Positions 51,202 through 58,647 of a DNA stretch of 64,000 bases are shown one piece after another. The first letter of the stretch is position 1, and each line of letters starts with the position of its first letter. The notes beneath the pieces are model-generated. The model made no database searches and was not told the origin of the DNA. It was given only the letters and a program-made list of their open reading frames with translations. The DNA comes from Chryseobacterium bernardetii (GTDB taxonomy: Bacteria; Bacteroidota; Bacteroidia; Flavobacteriales; Weeksellaceae): assembly GCF_003815975.1 (NCBI RefSeq), contig NZ_CP033932.1:3577501-3641500 (forward strand), given 5' to 3'. The position numbers and the translations under genes are program-made.

Positions 51202-51891
51202 TTAAAGAAATGATAGGATTTCATTAATCGATCTCAGTTCCATAAAATTTTCATGTTCCAGGTTTACGTCATGCTGCTCATGGCTCCAAGTAATATGATA
51301 AGGAATATGGGCTGCTGATCCGCCAATTTCCAATACTGGCAAAACATCCGATTTAATAGAGTTTCCAAGCATCAGAAAATTTTCCGGCTCACAGTCGAGA
51401 TGCTTTAGCAGCTTTTTATAATCATTTTCCTTTTTATCGCTCATGATTTCAATATGATGAAAGTAGCCCTGTAATCCTGAATTTTTCAGTTTACGTTCCT
51501 GATCCAGCAAATCTCCTTTTGTAGCAACTACAAGCCTGTATTTCCCTTTTAAGCTTTCAAGAGTTTCTGTTACCCCATCTAAAAGTTCAATCGGTTTCTG
51601 AAGAAGCTCCTGGCCTAATTCAATAGCTTTGTTAACCATTTGTAATGAAGCTGTATTACTGGAAACCCTTCCGATGGTTTCAATCATGCAAAGTATAAAT
51701 CCTTTTACCCCATATCCATATAGGTGAAGATTCTTCATTTCTGTTTTAAAAAGCTCCTGGGATACGGAATGATGGGGAAGATAGTCTTCAAGCAATGCGC
51801 AGAATTCGTTTTCTGCTTCCTGAAAGTAAGGTTCGTTGATCCAAAGTGTATCATCTGCATCAAAAGCTATGGTGGTAATGTGATTATTCAT
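51202..51891 (-). CDS. HAD-family hydrolase
   Basis: A 229-residue HAD phosphatase with motif I IAFDADDTLW (Asp9 and Asp11), a helical cap (about 20-95), motif II VVATKG, the Lys in EIMSDKKENDY, and motif IV MLGNSIKSDV. The second aspartate context DADDTLW is typical of haloacid-dehalogenase/PGP-like proteins. The substrate is unknown. It is divergent from the Crp-like gene at 51967. Confidence 0.85.
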   Translation of the reverse strand: MNNHITTIAFDADDTLWINEPYFQEAENEFCALLEDYLPHHSVSQELFKTEMKNLHLYGYGVKGFILCMIETIGRVSSNTASLQMVNKAIELGQELLQKPIELLDGVTETLESLKGKYRLVVATKGDLLDQERKLKNSGLQGYFHHIEIMSDKKENDYKKLLKHLDCEPENFLMLGNSIKSDVLPVLEIGGSAAHIPYHITWSHEQHDVNLEHENFMELRSINEILSFL

Positions 51892-51945
51892 TTTAGTTTT
51901 GTAAATTTCTGCTTCAAATTTCTATATAAAAAATAAACCCGCAAA

Positions 51946-51957
51946 GGACAATTGTCC
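51946..51957. promoter_or_regulatory. Palindromic operator candidate upstream of the Crp-like gene
   Basis: GGACAATTGTCC is a perfect 12-base palindrome ten bases before the ATG of the Crp-like gene and within the short region between two divergent genes. It fits autoregulation by a dimeric regulator. Confidence 0.5.
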
Positions 51958-51966
51958 CGGAGACCT

Positions 51967-52527
51967 ATGTTACGAACAAATCAGTCATTTTTAAGCCATC
52001 TTGAGGAACTTTACCGGAAACAAACCGGAGAGAATATTATTCTGGAATCCTTTTCCAAAGGACAGAAATTATTGACCCAGGATCATTCTGTTTCTAAAGT
52101 CATGCTGATTAAAGAAGGGATTACAAAGTGCTACTTTGAGGAAGAAAACGGAAAAGAATACATTGTTGAATTCCTGGGAAGCGGTGAAATCCTCGGTGAA
52201 GTAGAACTGATTAAAAATATACCCTGCCTGTGCGGTATTGAAGCGCTGACGGAAGTGGAGGTTTACACCATAAGTCTGCCATATTTCAATGAACTGATTC
52301 AGAAAGATCTTATTTTAAATAACTTATTGCTGAACTCCTTTGCGGAGCGTATCATCAATACCTCAAGCAGAGCTTCATACCAACAGCTTTATACAGTGGA
52401 ACATACATTCACTCAGTTGCTTAAAATGCAGTCTAAACAGAATATTCAGATTTCAAAAGAAGATATGGCTGCATACCTCGGAATTACAGTAAGAAGTCTA
52501 AACAGAATTTTGAAGGATATAAAATAA
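51967..52527 (+). CDS. Crp/Fnr-family regulator, second paralogue
   Basis: A 186-residue protein from the ATG at 51967. A TTG 15 bases upstream is also in frame, but it lies inside the palindrome, and the ATG has a GGAGA ribosome-binding-like sequence eight bases before it, rare in this window. The N-terminal beta-roll (VSKVMLIKEGITKCYFEEENG, EYIVEFLGSGEILGEVELI) resembles cNMP-binding domains; the C-terminal helix-turn-helix ends in ISKEDMAAYLGITVRSLNRIL. Ligand and targets are unknown. Confidence 0.85.
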   Translation: MLRTNQSFLSHLEELYRKQTGENIILESFSKGQKLLTQDHSVSKVMLIKEGITKCYFEEENGKEYIVEFLGSGEILGEVELIKNIPCLCGIEALTEVEVYTISLPYFNELIQKDLILNNLLLNSFAERIINTSSRASYQQLYTVEHTFTQLLKMQSKQNIQISKEDMAAYLGITVRSLNRILKDIK

Positions 52528-52743
52528 AGAATTGAATAGCCTGAGATTCGGGGGAATTAATAGGTTGTCAGTAATTTTGTGTTCCTTCTTTTTCAATATG
52601 GCATTCTAGATAAAAAGTATTTTTAATTATTTTATCTGTTTTTATAGGGGTATTTGTGTTTTTTTTTATCTCAATTTAAATGATTTGTTTAATTTGAGAA
52701 GGGTTTTTAAAAAAAATATTATTTTTACACCATAAATATTGAT

Positions 52744-53256
52744 ATGATATCTATGGAGAATCTAAAATTCAGGGATGCTGAATTTACTGATTTAAATACG
52801 ATTGTAGCTATTTACAACTCAACGGTCGCTTCAAGAATGGTAACGGCAGATGTGAAAGAAGTTTCCGTAGAGAGCAAAGTACAGTGGTTTAAAGAGCATA
52901 ATCCTGATACCAGGCCACTTTGGGTGGTAGAAGATGATAAAGGGAAGATTGTGGGATGGGTAAGCTTCAGTTCATTCCATGAAAGGCCCGCCTACAGTGG
53001 GACCGTGGAAGTGAGCATTTATCTGGATGAAAGCTGCAGAGGAAAAGGCTATGGAAAAATTATTCTTCAATATTGTATTGATAATGCCGGGAAATTCGGA
53101 GTGAATAATCTGGTTGCACTTATATTTCTTCATAACGAGCCTAGTCTGAAACTGTTTAGACATTTTGGGTTTGAAGATTGGGGAACGCTTCCGGATGTGG
53201 CTGTTCTGGATGGTATTGAACGAAGTCTGAAAATTTTAGGAAAAAGAATCAAATAA
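52744..53256 (+). CDS. GNAT acetyltransferase, phosphinothricin acetyltransferase-like
   Basis: A 170-residue N-acetyltransferase; the ATG at 52753 (MENLKFRDAEFTD) is an alternative start. It has the GNAT acetyl-CoA loop in ESCRGKGYGKIIL (R/Q-x-x-G-x-G/A), the opening FRDAEFTDLNTIVAIYN and LIFLHNEPSLKLFRHFGFE. The sequence is closest to the phosphinothricin/methionine sulfoximine acetyltransferase (MnaT-like) group, which acetylates amino-acid analogues. Natural substrate unknown. Confidence 0.87.
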   Translation: MISMENLKFRDAEFTDLNTIVAIYNSTVASRMVTADVKEVSVESKVQWFKEHNPDTRPLWVVEDDKGKIVGWVSFSSFHERPAYSGTVEVSIYLDESCRGKGYGKIILQYCIDNAGKFGVNNLVALIFLHNEPSLKLFRHFGFEDWGTLPDVAVLDGIERSLKILGKRIK

Positions 53257-53290
53257 AATAAAAAAGGCTGCTTCCATAGAAACAGCCTTT
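53257..53290 (-). terminator. Terminator of the MATE gene
   Basis: A stem AAAGGCTG/CAGCCTTT (53263-53270 and 53283-53290); on the minus strand TTTTTATTTTATTT follows. It resembles the terminator at 51098-51130. Confidence 0.8.
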
Positions 53291-53295
53291 AAATA

Positions 53296-54657
53296 TTACA
53301 TATTCTGCTTAATTCGTTTGGCAGACATATTCATAAATCGTTTGACCAGGAAGACGGCGGAAACCGTTAATCCTAATCCAAGAGCGATCCACATTCCGAA
53401 AGCTCCCATTTCCAATGTTACACAGAAGAAATAACCCAACGGAATGGTAATTATCCAATAGGCGATGAAAGTATAAATTGACGGAATTTTTACATCCTGC
53501 AATCCTCTCAATGTTCCTAAAGCTGTTACCTGAATACCATCAGATAATTGGAATAAAGCCGCAATAATCATCAGTTTTGAAGCTAATGCAATTACTTCAA
53601 CTTCTTCTTTTTTTGTGAAGAAAGTAGGTAAAATGTTTCTTCCTAAAATGAAAACCAATCCGCAGATACACATAAAGATAAAAGCAATCTTTAAGTTATT
53701 GATCCCGACTTTTCTTAGCTCAACAAAGTTCTGCTCTCCAAGTTTTCTTCCGATCATTACCGTAGAAGCCACACTGAACCCAACGCAAAGGTTGAAGGTA
53801 AATGAAGCCATACTCAGAGCGATCTGGTGAGACGCAATATCATGTGCAGAAATTAATCCGCATATGAAAGCAGCACCGGCAAAAGCCGTTACCTCGAAGA
53901 ACATCTGTAAAGCAGTAGGCAATCCCAGTCTTACCATTTTATCAAACATGGCTTTTGAGAAGTTTTGAATTTTTAACGAAAAATCCTTGATATAACGTCT
54001 CGTTCTTTCTTCCTTCAATAATACAAAATAAAGGAAAATTACCATGAAAATTCTGGAAATTAAGGTGGCTAACGCAGATCCTTTTACACCCATTGGAGGT
54101 AACCCCCAAAGACCTTTGATGAACACATAGTTTAAGGCAATATTGATAACGTTAGCAATGATGGTAGCTTTAGTTACCCCAATGGTGTATGAAAGACCTT
54201 CAGAAACCTCACGAAGCGTTTGAAATGCCATAAACGGAATCATGCTGATAACCATAATGCTCAGGAAGTCTACTGTATCAGGAATAATCTTTGCGGGTTG
54301 TCCTGAGTGATAGAGTAGAGGCATTCCTAAGAGAAGAATTACCATAAGTAATATTCCCACCGTCATATTGATAATAAAACCATGGCTGAATACAGAGTTG
54401 ATTGTATTATGATCCTGCTTTGAATGGGCTTCCGAAACCAGTGGAGGTATAGCAAATGAAAAGCCAAGTGCCAGTACAAATATAGAGAAGAATACTGCAT
54501 TTCCTAATGAAACAGAGGCTAATGCATCTGCCCCTAGCAGTTTTCCGACAATAATATTGTCAAATAAATTCACCGAAACTTGCCCTACCTGGGTGAGCAT
54601 CACAGGCAGAGCCAAAGTCAGGCATTCTTTTGTGTAGTTTTTGTTTAAAAATTTCAT
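53296..54657 (-). CDS. MATE-family efflux transporter
   Basis: A 453-residue inner-membrane protein with twelve hydrophobic segments in two homologous halves. The first half starts ALPVMLTQVGQVSVNLFDNIIVGKLLG and the second has GLPTALQMFFEVTAFAGAAF, both matching the NorM pattern. It expels cationic drugs or dyes in exchange for sodium or protons. The gene lies about 100 bases downstream of the response-regulator gene, beyond a terminator, so they are probably separate units. Confidence 0.93.
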   Translation of the reverse strand: MKFLNKNYTKECLTLALPVMLTQVGQVSVNLFDNIIVGKLLGADALASVSLGNAVFFSIFVLALGFSFAIPPLVSEAHSKQDHNTINSVFSHGFIINMTVGILLMVILLLGMPLLYHSGQPAKIIPDTVDFLSIMVISMIPFMAFQTLREVSEGLSYTIGVTKATIIANVINIALNYVFIKGLWGLPPMGVKGSALATLISRIFMVIFLYFVLLKEERTRRYIKDFSLKIQNFSKAMFDKMVRLGLPTALQMFFEVTAFAGAAFICGLISAHDIASHQIALSMASFTFNLCVGFSVASTVMIGRKLGEQNFVELRKVGINNLKIAFIFMCICGLVFILGRNILPTFFTKKEEVEVIALASKLMIIAALFQLSDGIQVTALGTLRGLQDVKIPSIYTFIAYWIITIPLGYFFCVTLEMGAFGMWIALGLGLTVSAVFLVKRFMNMSAKRIKQNM

Positions 54658-54697
54658 AATATTTTAAGATTCATATAGTTTATCATTTGTATAGTCC

Positions 54698-54735
54698 AAA
54701 AAAAAAAATTTGCAGTAGTACTACTGCAAATTTTT
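54698..54735 (-). terminator. Long palindromic terminator of the response-regulator gene
   Basis: A 28-base perfect palindrome (arms AAATTTGCAGTAG and CTACTGCAAATTT, 54706-54718 and 54721-54733). On the minus strand a run of T (complement of the A-run from 54698) follows. It lies just past the stop of the gene at 54758. Confidence 0.8.
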
Positions 54736-54757
54736 ATGTATTGTAATAATAGTTGTA

Positions 54758-55942
54758 TTATTTCCTTACAAAACTTGCAACGTCACTTTCAGAAACAGTA
54801 TTTCCACCAAGAATAATCAGTCTTTCCACAACATTTCTTAACTCTCTGATATTCCCGGTCCACGAAAGCGATTTTAAAGCATCAATAGCTTTATCATCAA
54901 ACTTTTTCACAGCAGTACCATGTTCATCGGCAATCATACCGGAGAAATGTTCAACCAATAATTTGATATCATCTTTTCTGTCATCCAACGGTGGAACATA
55001 GATTTCAATTACAGAAAGCCTGTGGTAAAGGTCTTCTCTGAATTTGCCTTCCTCAATTTCTTTCTGCATGTTTTTATTGGTTGCTGCAATTACTCTTACA
55101 TCAACTTTTATTTCTTTATCGCTTCCTACAGGAGAAACTTTACTTTCCTGAAGGGCTCTCAATACCTTAGCCTGAGCAATAAGGCTCATATCTCCGATTT
55201 CATCAAGGAAAATGGTTCCTCCGTTAGCCTGCTCAAATTTACCTTGCTTATCTTTAATAGCACCGGTAAAAGAACCTTTTACGTGTCCAAAAAGTTCAGA
55301 TTCAATAAGCTCAGATGGGATCGCTGCACAGTTTACCTCTACCATAGGTCCTCTTGCCCGTTCACTTTGGTTGTGAATGGCATGGGCAACTAATTCTTTT
55401 CCAGCACCGTTTGGTCCTGTAATAAGAACTCTGGCATCAGAAGCAGCTACCTTTTCGATCATATCCTGAATCTTCTGCAAAGCAGGAGAATTCCCGATCA
55501 TCTGGTATTTTTTATTTACTTTTTTCTTTAAGGTTTTATTTTCAGTCTGAAGGTTTTTGTTCTCCTTCTTCAGGGTTTCCTTAGCTAAGGCATTTTTTAC
55601 GCTGGTGATGAGCCTGTTGATGTCAATAGGCTTGGAAATAAAGTCGTATGCACCCTCTTTCAGGCAGGAAACGGCAGAATCAATGTCTGCGTGGCCTGAA
55701 ATCATGATGAATGTAGTTTCAGGTTTCAATACGAGACTCTGCTTTAAAAGCTCGGTTCCTGAAAGTTTAGGCATTTTGATGTCAGAGATCACCAACGCGA
55801 AATCTTCTTTTTCTACCTGTTTGTAACCTTCAAGGCCGTCTTCGGCGATAACAAATTCATAATCTGTAAGTTCGTCAGAAAGAATACTGTGAAGTACTCC
55901 TGAGATTGCTTTTTCGTCTTCTACTATAAGGATTTTTTGCAT
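54758..55942 (-). CDS. NtrC-type sigma-54 activating response regulator lacking the HTH domain
   Basis: A 394-residue protein. The receiver domain (1-120) has the phospho-acceptor Asp54 in VISDIKMPK. A coiled linker (120-147) leads to the AAA+ domain with Walker A GPNGAGKE (175-182), the sigma-54 contact loop as GSFTGA (222-227; usually GAFTGA), Walker B GGTIFLDEIG (240-249) and sensor II WTGNIRELRNVVERL (360-374). The protein stops about 20 residues after it, so the Fis-type DNA-binding domain of about 60 residues is missing. No frameshifted remnant follows; the next 100 bases hold a terminator. It could act on sigma-54 from solution. No histidine kinase is adjacent. Confidence 0.88.
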   Translation of the reverse strand: MQKILIVEDEKAISGVLHSILSDELTDYEFVIAEDGLEGYKQVEKEDFALVISDIKMPKLSGTELLKQSLVLKPETTFIMISGHADIDSAVSCLKEGAYDFISKPIDINRLITSVKNALAKETLKKENKNLQTENKTLKKKVNKKYQMIGNSPALQKIQDMIEKVAASDARVLITGPNGAGKELVAHAIHNQSERARGPMVEVNCAAIPSELIESELFGHVKGSFTGAIKDKQGKFEQANGGTIFLDEIGDMSLIAQAKVLRALQESKVSPVGSDKEIKVDVRVIAATNKNMQKEIEEGKFREDLYHRLSVIEIYVPPLDDRKDDIKLLVEHFSGMIADEHGTAVKKFDDKAIDALKSLSWTGNIRELRNVVERLIILGGNTVSESDVASFVRK

Positions 55943-55947
55943 AGTCG

Positions 55948-55955
55948 CAAATTTA
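55948..55955 (-). promoter_or_regulatory. -7 promoter box of the response-regulator gene
   Basis: The minus strand reads TAAATTTG, a perfect match, only five bases before the start codon, so the transcript may be leaderless. Confidence 0.45.
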
Positions 55956-56009
55956 AATTTTTTGTTTCAATTATTAGCAAAAACCATACCTAAATATTCT
56001 GTAAATATT

Positions 56010-56669
56010 CTATTGGGAATAGTCTCTTCTTCCGAAAATTGCAGATCCTACTCTCACAGAATTAGCACCACATTCAATTGCTATAGGGAAATCATCACTC
56101 ATTCCCATTGATAAGGTTTTTAAAGGTTTTAGTTGATTCAATTCATCAAAAAGTGCCTTTAAGGTTAAAAATTCTTTTCTGATCTGTTGTTCATTATCCG
56201 TAAAAGTTGCCATTCCCATCAACCCGGTAATTTCAACATTCGGAAAATTCCCATCAATATACTGCTGGAAAAGCGCCTTTGCTTCTGAAATTTCAAGCCC
56301 GAATTTACTTTCTTCTGCTGCGATTTTAGCCTGAAGCAAAACTTTTATAGATCTGTTGTTTTTAGCTGCTTCCTTATTGATCTCAGCCAACAGTTTCTCT
56401 GAATCCACACTTTGAATAGTATCTATGAACGGAGCGATATATTTTACCTTATTGGTCTGCAGATGCCCGATCAGGTGCCACTGGATATCCTGTGGAAGAA
56501 GAGGGGCTTTTTCCATCAGTTCCTGAACCTTATTTTCTCCAAAAACCCTCTGTCCTAAATCATATGCCTCCTGAATAGCAGAAACCGGATGCGTTTTTGA
56601 AACGGCAACCAGCTGAACATCCGCTGTAAGCTGATCTTTTATCTTTTTATAATTTTCTTTAATACTCAT
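56010..56669 (-). CDS. YggS/PLPBP-family PLP-binding protein
   Basis: A 219-residue barrel protein. The PLP-binding lysine is Lys25 in LVAVSKTH, and QELMEKAP, WHLIGHLQTNK, LMGMATF and LSMGMSDDFPIAIECGANSVRVG are the family signatures. These proteins bind pyridoxal phosphate and control PLP homeostasis and amino-acid balance without a known catalytic activity. In many bacteria the gene is near proC or cell-division genes; here it lies between the response-regulator gene and a deacetylase gene. Confidence 0.93.
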   Translation of the reverse strand: MSIKENYKKIKDQLTADVQLVAVSKTHPVSAIQEAYDLGQRVFGENKVQELMEKAPLLPQDIQWHLIGHLQTNKVKYIAPFIDTIQSVDSEKLLAEINKEAAKNNRSIKVLLQAKIAAEESKFGLEISEAKALFQQYIDGNFPNVEITGLMGMATFTDNEQQIRKEFLTLKALFDELNQLKPLKTLSMGMSDDFPIAIECGANSVRVGSAIFGRRDYSQ

Positions 56670-56743
56670 ACATGCAAATTTCTGAAATTTAGGCTAAGGT
56701 TCAAAGTTTAAACTAATGGAAAGCTGATTTTTCTTGCCTTAAA

Positions 56744-57604
56744 CTAGTTCAGTACTTCATTGATCTTAGGATATTGGGAAATCTTTCTGAAAACAAACTT
56801 ATTGCTTTTCTGTAATTTTTCGATAAACAAATCCAACTCGTTAATAGAATCGGTATCTCTGAGATATTGGTCGTGAGTCAGAAAAACCAGGTGTCTTGAT
56901 GTTTTTTCAAGATCATTAAGAAAGATGCTGTCTACTTTTTTTAACATGGCTTCGTGGCTTCCTTTCAACGTCATTTTGTGGGAAGGTCTCCATTCAAGAT
57001 CCCAGCCAATCACTTTATATCCTGCTCTTTTAAGTCCGTCTGCAGCAGCTGTAGAACTTTTAATATCTGTTACATTAATGTTATTGAGTCTCCAGATATT
57101 TCTTCCCGGTGTTCTAGCTATTTTATCGTGAAGCTTCAGGCTGTCTTTGGCAATGTCGAAATCACGTACCACAGCATCTGCATTTTTATAAAAATCAGTG
57201 TATTTGTTATGCGCATGCGTGAAGCTGTGGTTAGCCAGTTCAATAAGAGGATTGTCTTTTAGAAGTTTAAAATCATTTTTCTGTTTTGTGCTCCCGTAAG
57301 CATGTTTTCCTACTAAAAAAGCAGTGGCACACACATTTCTCTTATCCAGGATCTTTAAAAGATTTTCGGTTCCCTGATTGGGGCCATCGTCAAAGGTAAG
57401 GTAAATCACTCTTTTATCCGGATCTACGCTTTCATCGTCCATCGTGGGGACTGTTTCTGCGGCAGGATGTTCCTGTAAACTGACAGTATCGTTTACATCA
57501 CTTTTAAAATTACAGCTGTTTAATACTACTGAGGTTGCACTCACCAATGCAAACATCCCGAGAAAAGCCTTATTTTTTGACTTTCCCGCAAAAATTTTTC
57601 TCAT
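56744..57604 (-). CDS. Polysaccharide deacetylase (NodB) family lipoprotein
   Basis: A 286-residue lipoprotein: after a hydrophobic stretch the lipobox LNSC gives Cys31. The NodB domain has motif 1 TFDDGP (Asp72, Asp73), motif 2 NHSFTHAH (His126 and His130) and later IGWDLEWRPS and a C-terminal FLTHDQ histidine motif. It removes acetyl groups from N-acetylated sugars, perhaps of peptidoglycan or an exopolysaccharide. The metal ligands (Asp, His, His) are all present, so it should be active. It has no clear operon partner. Confidence 0.88.
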   Translation of the reverse strand: MRKIFAGKSKNKAFLGMFALVSATSVVLNSCNFKSDVNDTVSLQEHPAAETVPTMDDESVDPDKRVIYLTFDDGPNQGTENLLKILDKRNVCATAFLVGKHAYGSTKQKNDFKLLKDNPLIELANHSFTHAHNKYTDFYKNADAVVRDFDIAKDSLKLHDKIARTPGRNIWRLNNINVTDIKSSTAAADGLKRAGYKVIGWDLEWRPSHKMTLKGSHEAMLKKVDSIFLNDLEKTSRHLVFLTHDQYLRDTDSINELDLFIEKLQKSNKFVFRKISQYPKINEVLN

Positions 57605-57911
57605 AAAGATAATGGAATTTTAAATTGTTAAAAATCGTTAAAAATAACGTTTGAATGTTAACAAATTATATGCCATGTTTCTTAGCTTTTTCTCTTTTTA
57701 AGATTATTTTAAGAACTTTATTTTAAAGCCTTTTTTCATTAAAATGCTGATTCTGAATTTATATTTTTGTTTTCCGTAAATCTTAACATTTATAAATACT
57801 GAACCGATAGTCATTTTCTATTTTTGTTATGATAACGATATTATTCCTCTGTTCAGGAATTATTTTATCTTAACAAATCGACGGATGATTGTTGGGGTAA
57901 AAATGAAGCTG
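57605..57911. other. Non-coding stretch with two orphan plus-strand -7-like boxes
   Basis: About 307 bases between two minus-strand genes. TATTTTTG occurs on the plus strand at 57762-57769 and 57819-57826, but no plus-strand gene follows; the only frames behind them code for peptides of 14 residues or fewer. The boxes may be chance matches in AT-rich DNA or start an antisense or small RNA. I see no terminator hairpin. Confidence 0.35.
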
Positions 57912-58643
57912 TTACTTAATTAAAATGTTTTTCAGATATATTGCATTTTTAATAGCAGCAGTTCCCCAGGTATTATTAAAGAATATGAATGCAGTTTGCT
58001 TTTTATGGCTAAGCTCTTTTGCAAGATTGTTCAGAAAATCCTCATTGTATTCGGATTTGTACAGTATGGGTTTTCCGTGGAGTCTGTAATATATTATTTC
58101 AGGATGATTGATGATGATCTCTTCGGAAAGATTTCCAGGAAAGCTTACCCCTGAGAAAACCATATTTTTACTTTTTAACAGATCAAAGATTTCCTTTCTC
58201 CACCAGGATTCGTGACGGAATTCAATAACATTTAAAAAGTGGGTGTCAATATTATTAACAACCAGATCTGTATTTTCCAATGTATTTTTAAAGGAGGGCG
58301 GAAGCTGGTACAAAAAACCGGAAAGTTTTTGTTGAAGATGCTTTTGAATGTACTGGCAAAATCCTGTGATCTCTTCTCCACTTTCCTGGAGACGTTTCTG
58401 ATGGGTAATTGCTTTGGGAATTTTAATGAAAAACCTGAATGATTCAGGAGTATCATCATACCATTTTAAAAGCGTTTTAGCAATAGGCTTTCTATAAAAT
58501 GTGGAATTGATCTCTACCGCATTGAAAACTTCAGCATATAAAGAAAGAAAATCTTTACTGGAGACATTCTCAGGATATAGTGACCCTTTCCAGTCATTAT
58601 TATAAAACCCTGAACACCCTATGTAAAGATTTTCTTTTTTCAT
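57912..58643 (-). CDS. DUF72-family protein
   Basis: A 243-residue protein with the DUF72 signatures IGCSGFYNNDWKGSLYPE near the start, FNAVEINSTFYRKP, FIKIPKAITHQKRL and the C-terminal FIFFNNTWGTAAIKNA. The fold is a TIM barrel; function is unknown. The gene starts 4 bases after the stop of the copper ATPase, so it is probably co-transcribed with it. Whether it serves metal handling is not known. Confidence 0.88.
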   Translation of the reverse strand: MKKENLYIGCSGFYNNDWKGSLYPENVSSKDFLSLYAEVFNAVEINSTFYRKPIAKTLLKWYDDTPESFRFFIKIPKAITHQKRLQESGEEITGFCQYIQKHLQQKLSGFLYQLPPSFKNTLENTDLVVNNIDTHFLNVIEFRHESWWRKEIFDLLKSKNMVFSGVSFPGNLSEEIIINHPEIIYYRLHGKPILYKSEYNEDFLNNLAKELSHKKQTAFIFFNNTWGTAAIKNAIYLKNILIK

Positions 58644-58647
58644 ACTG

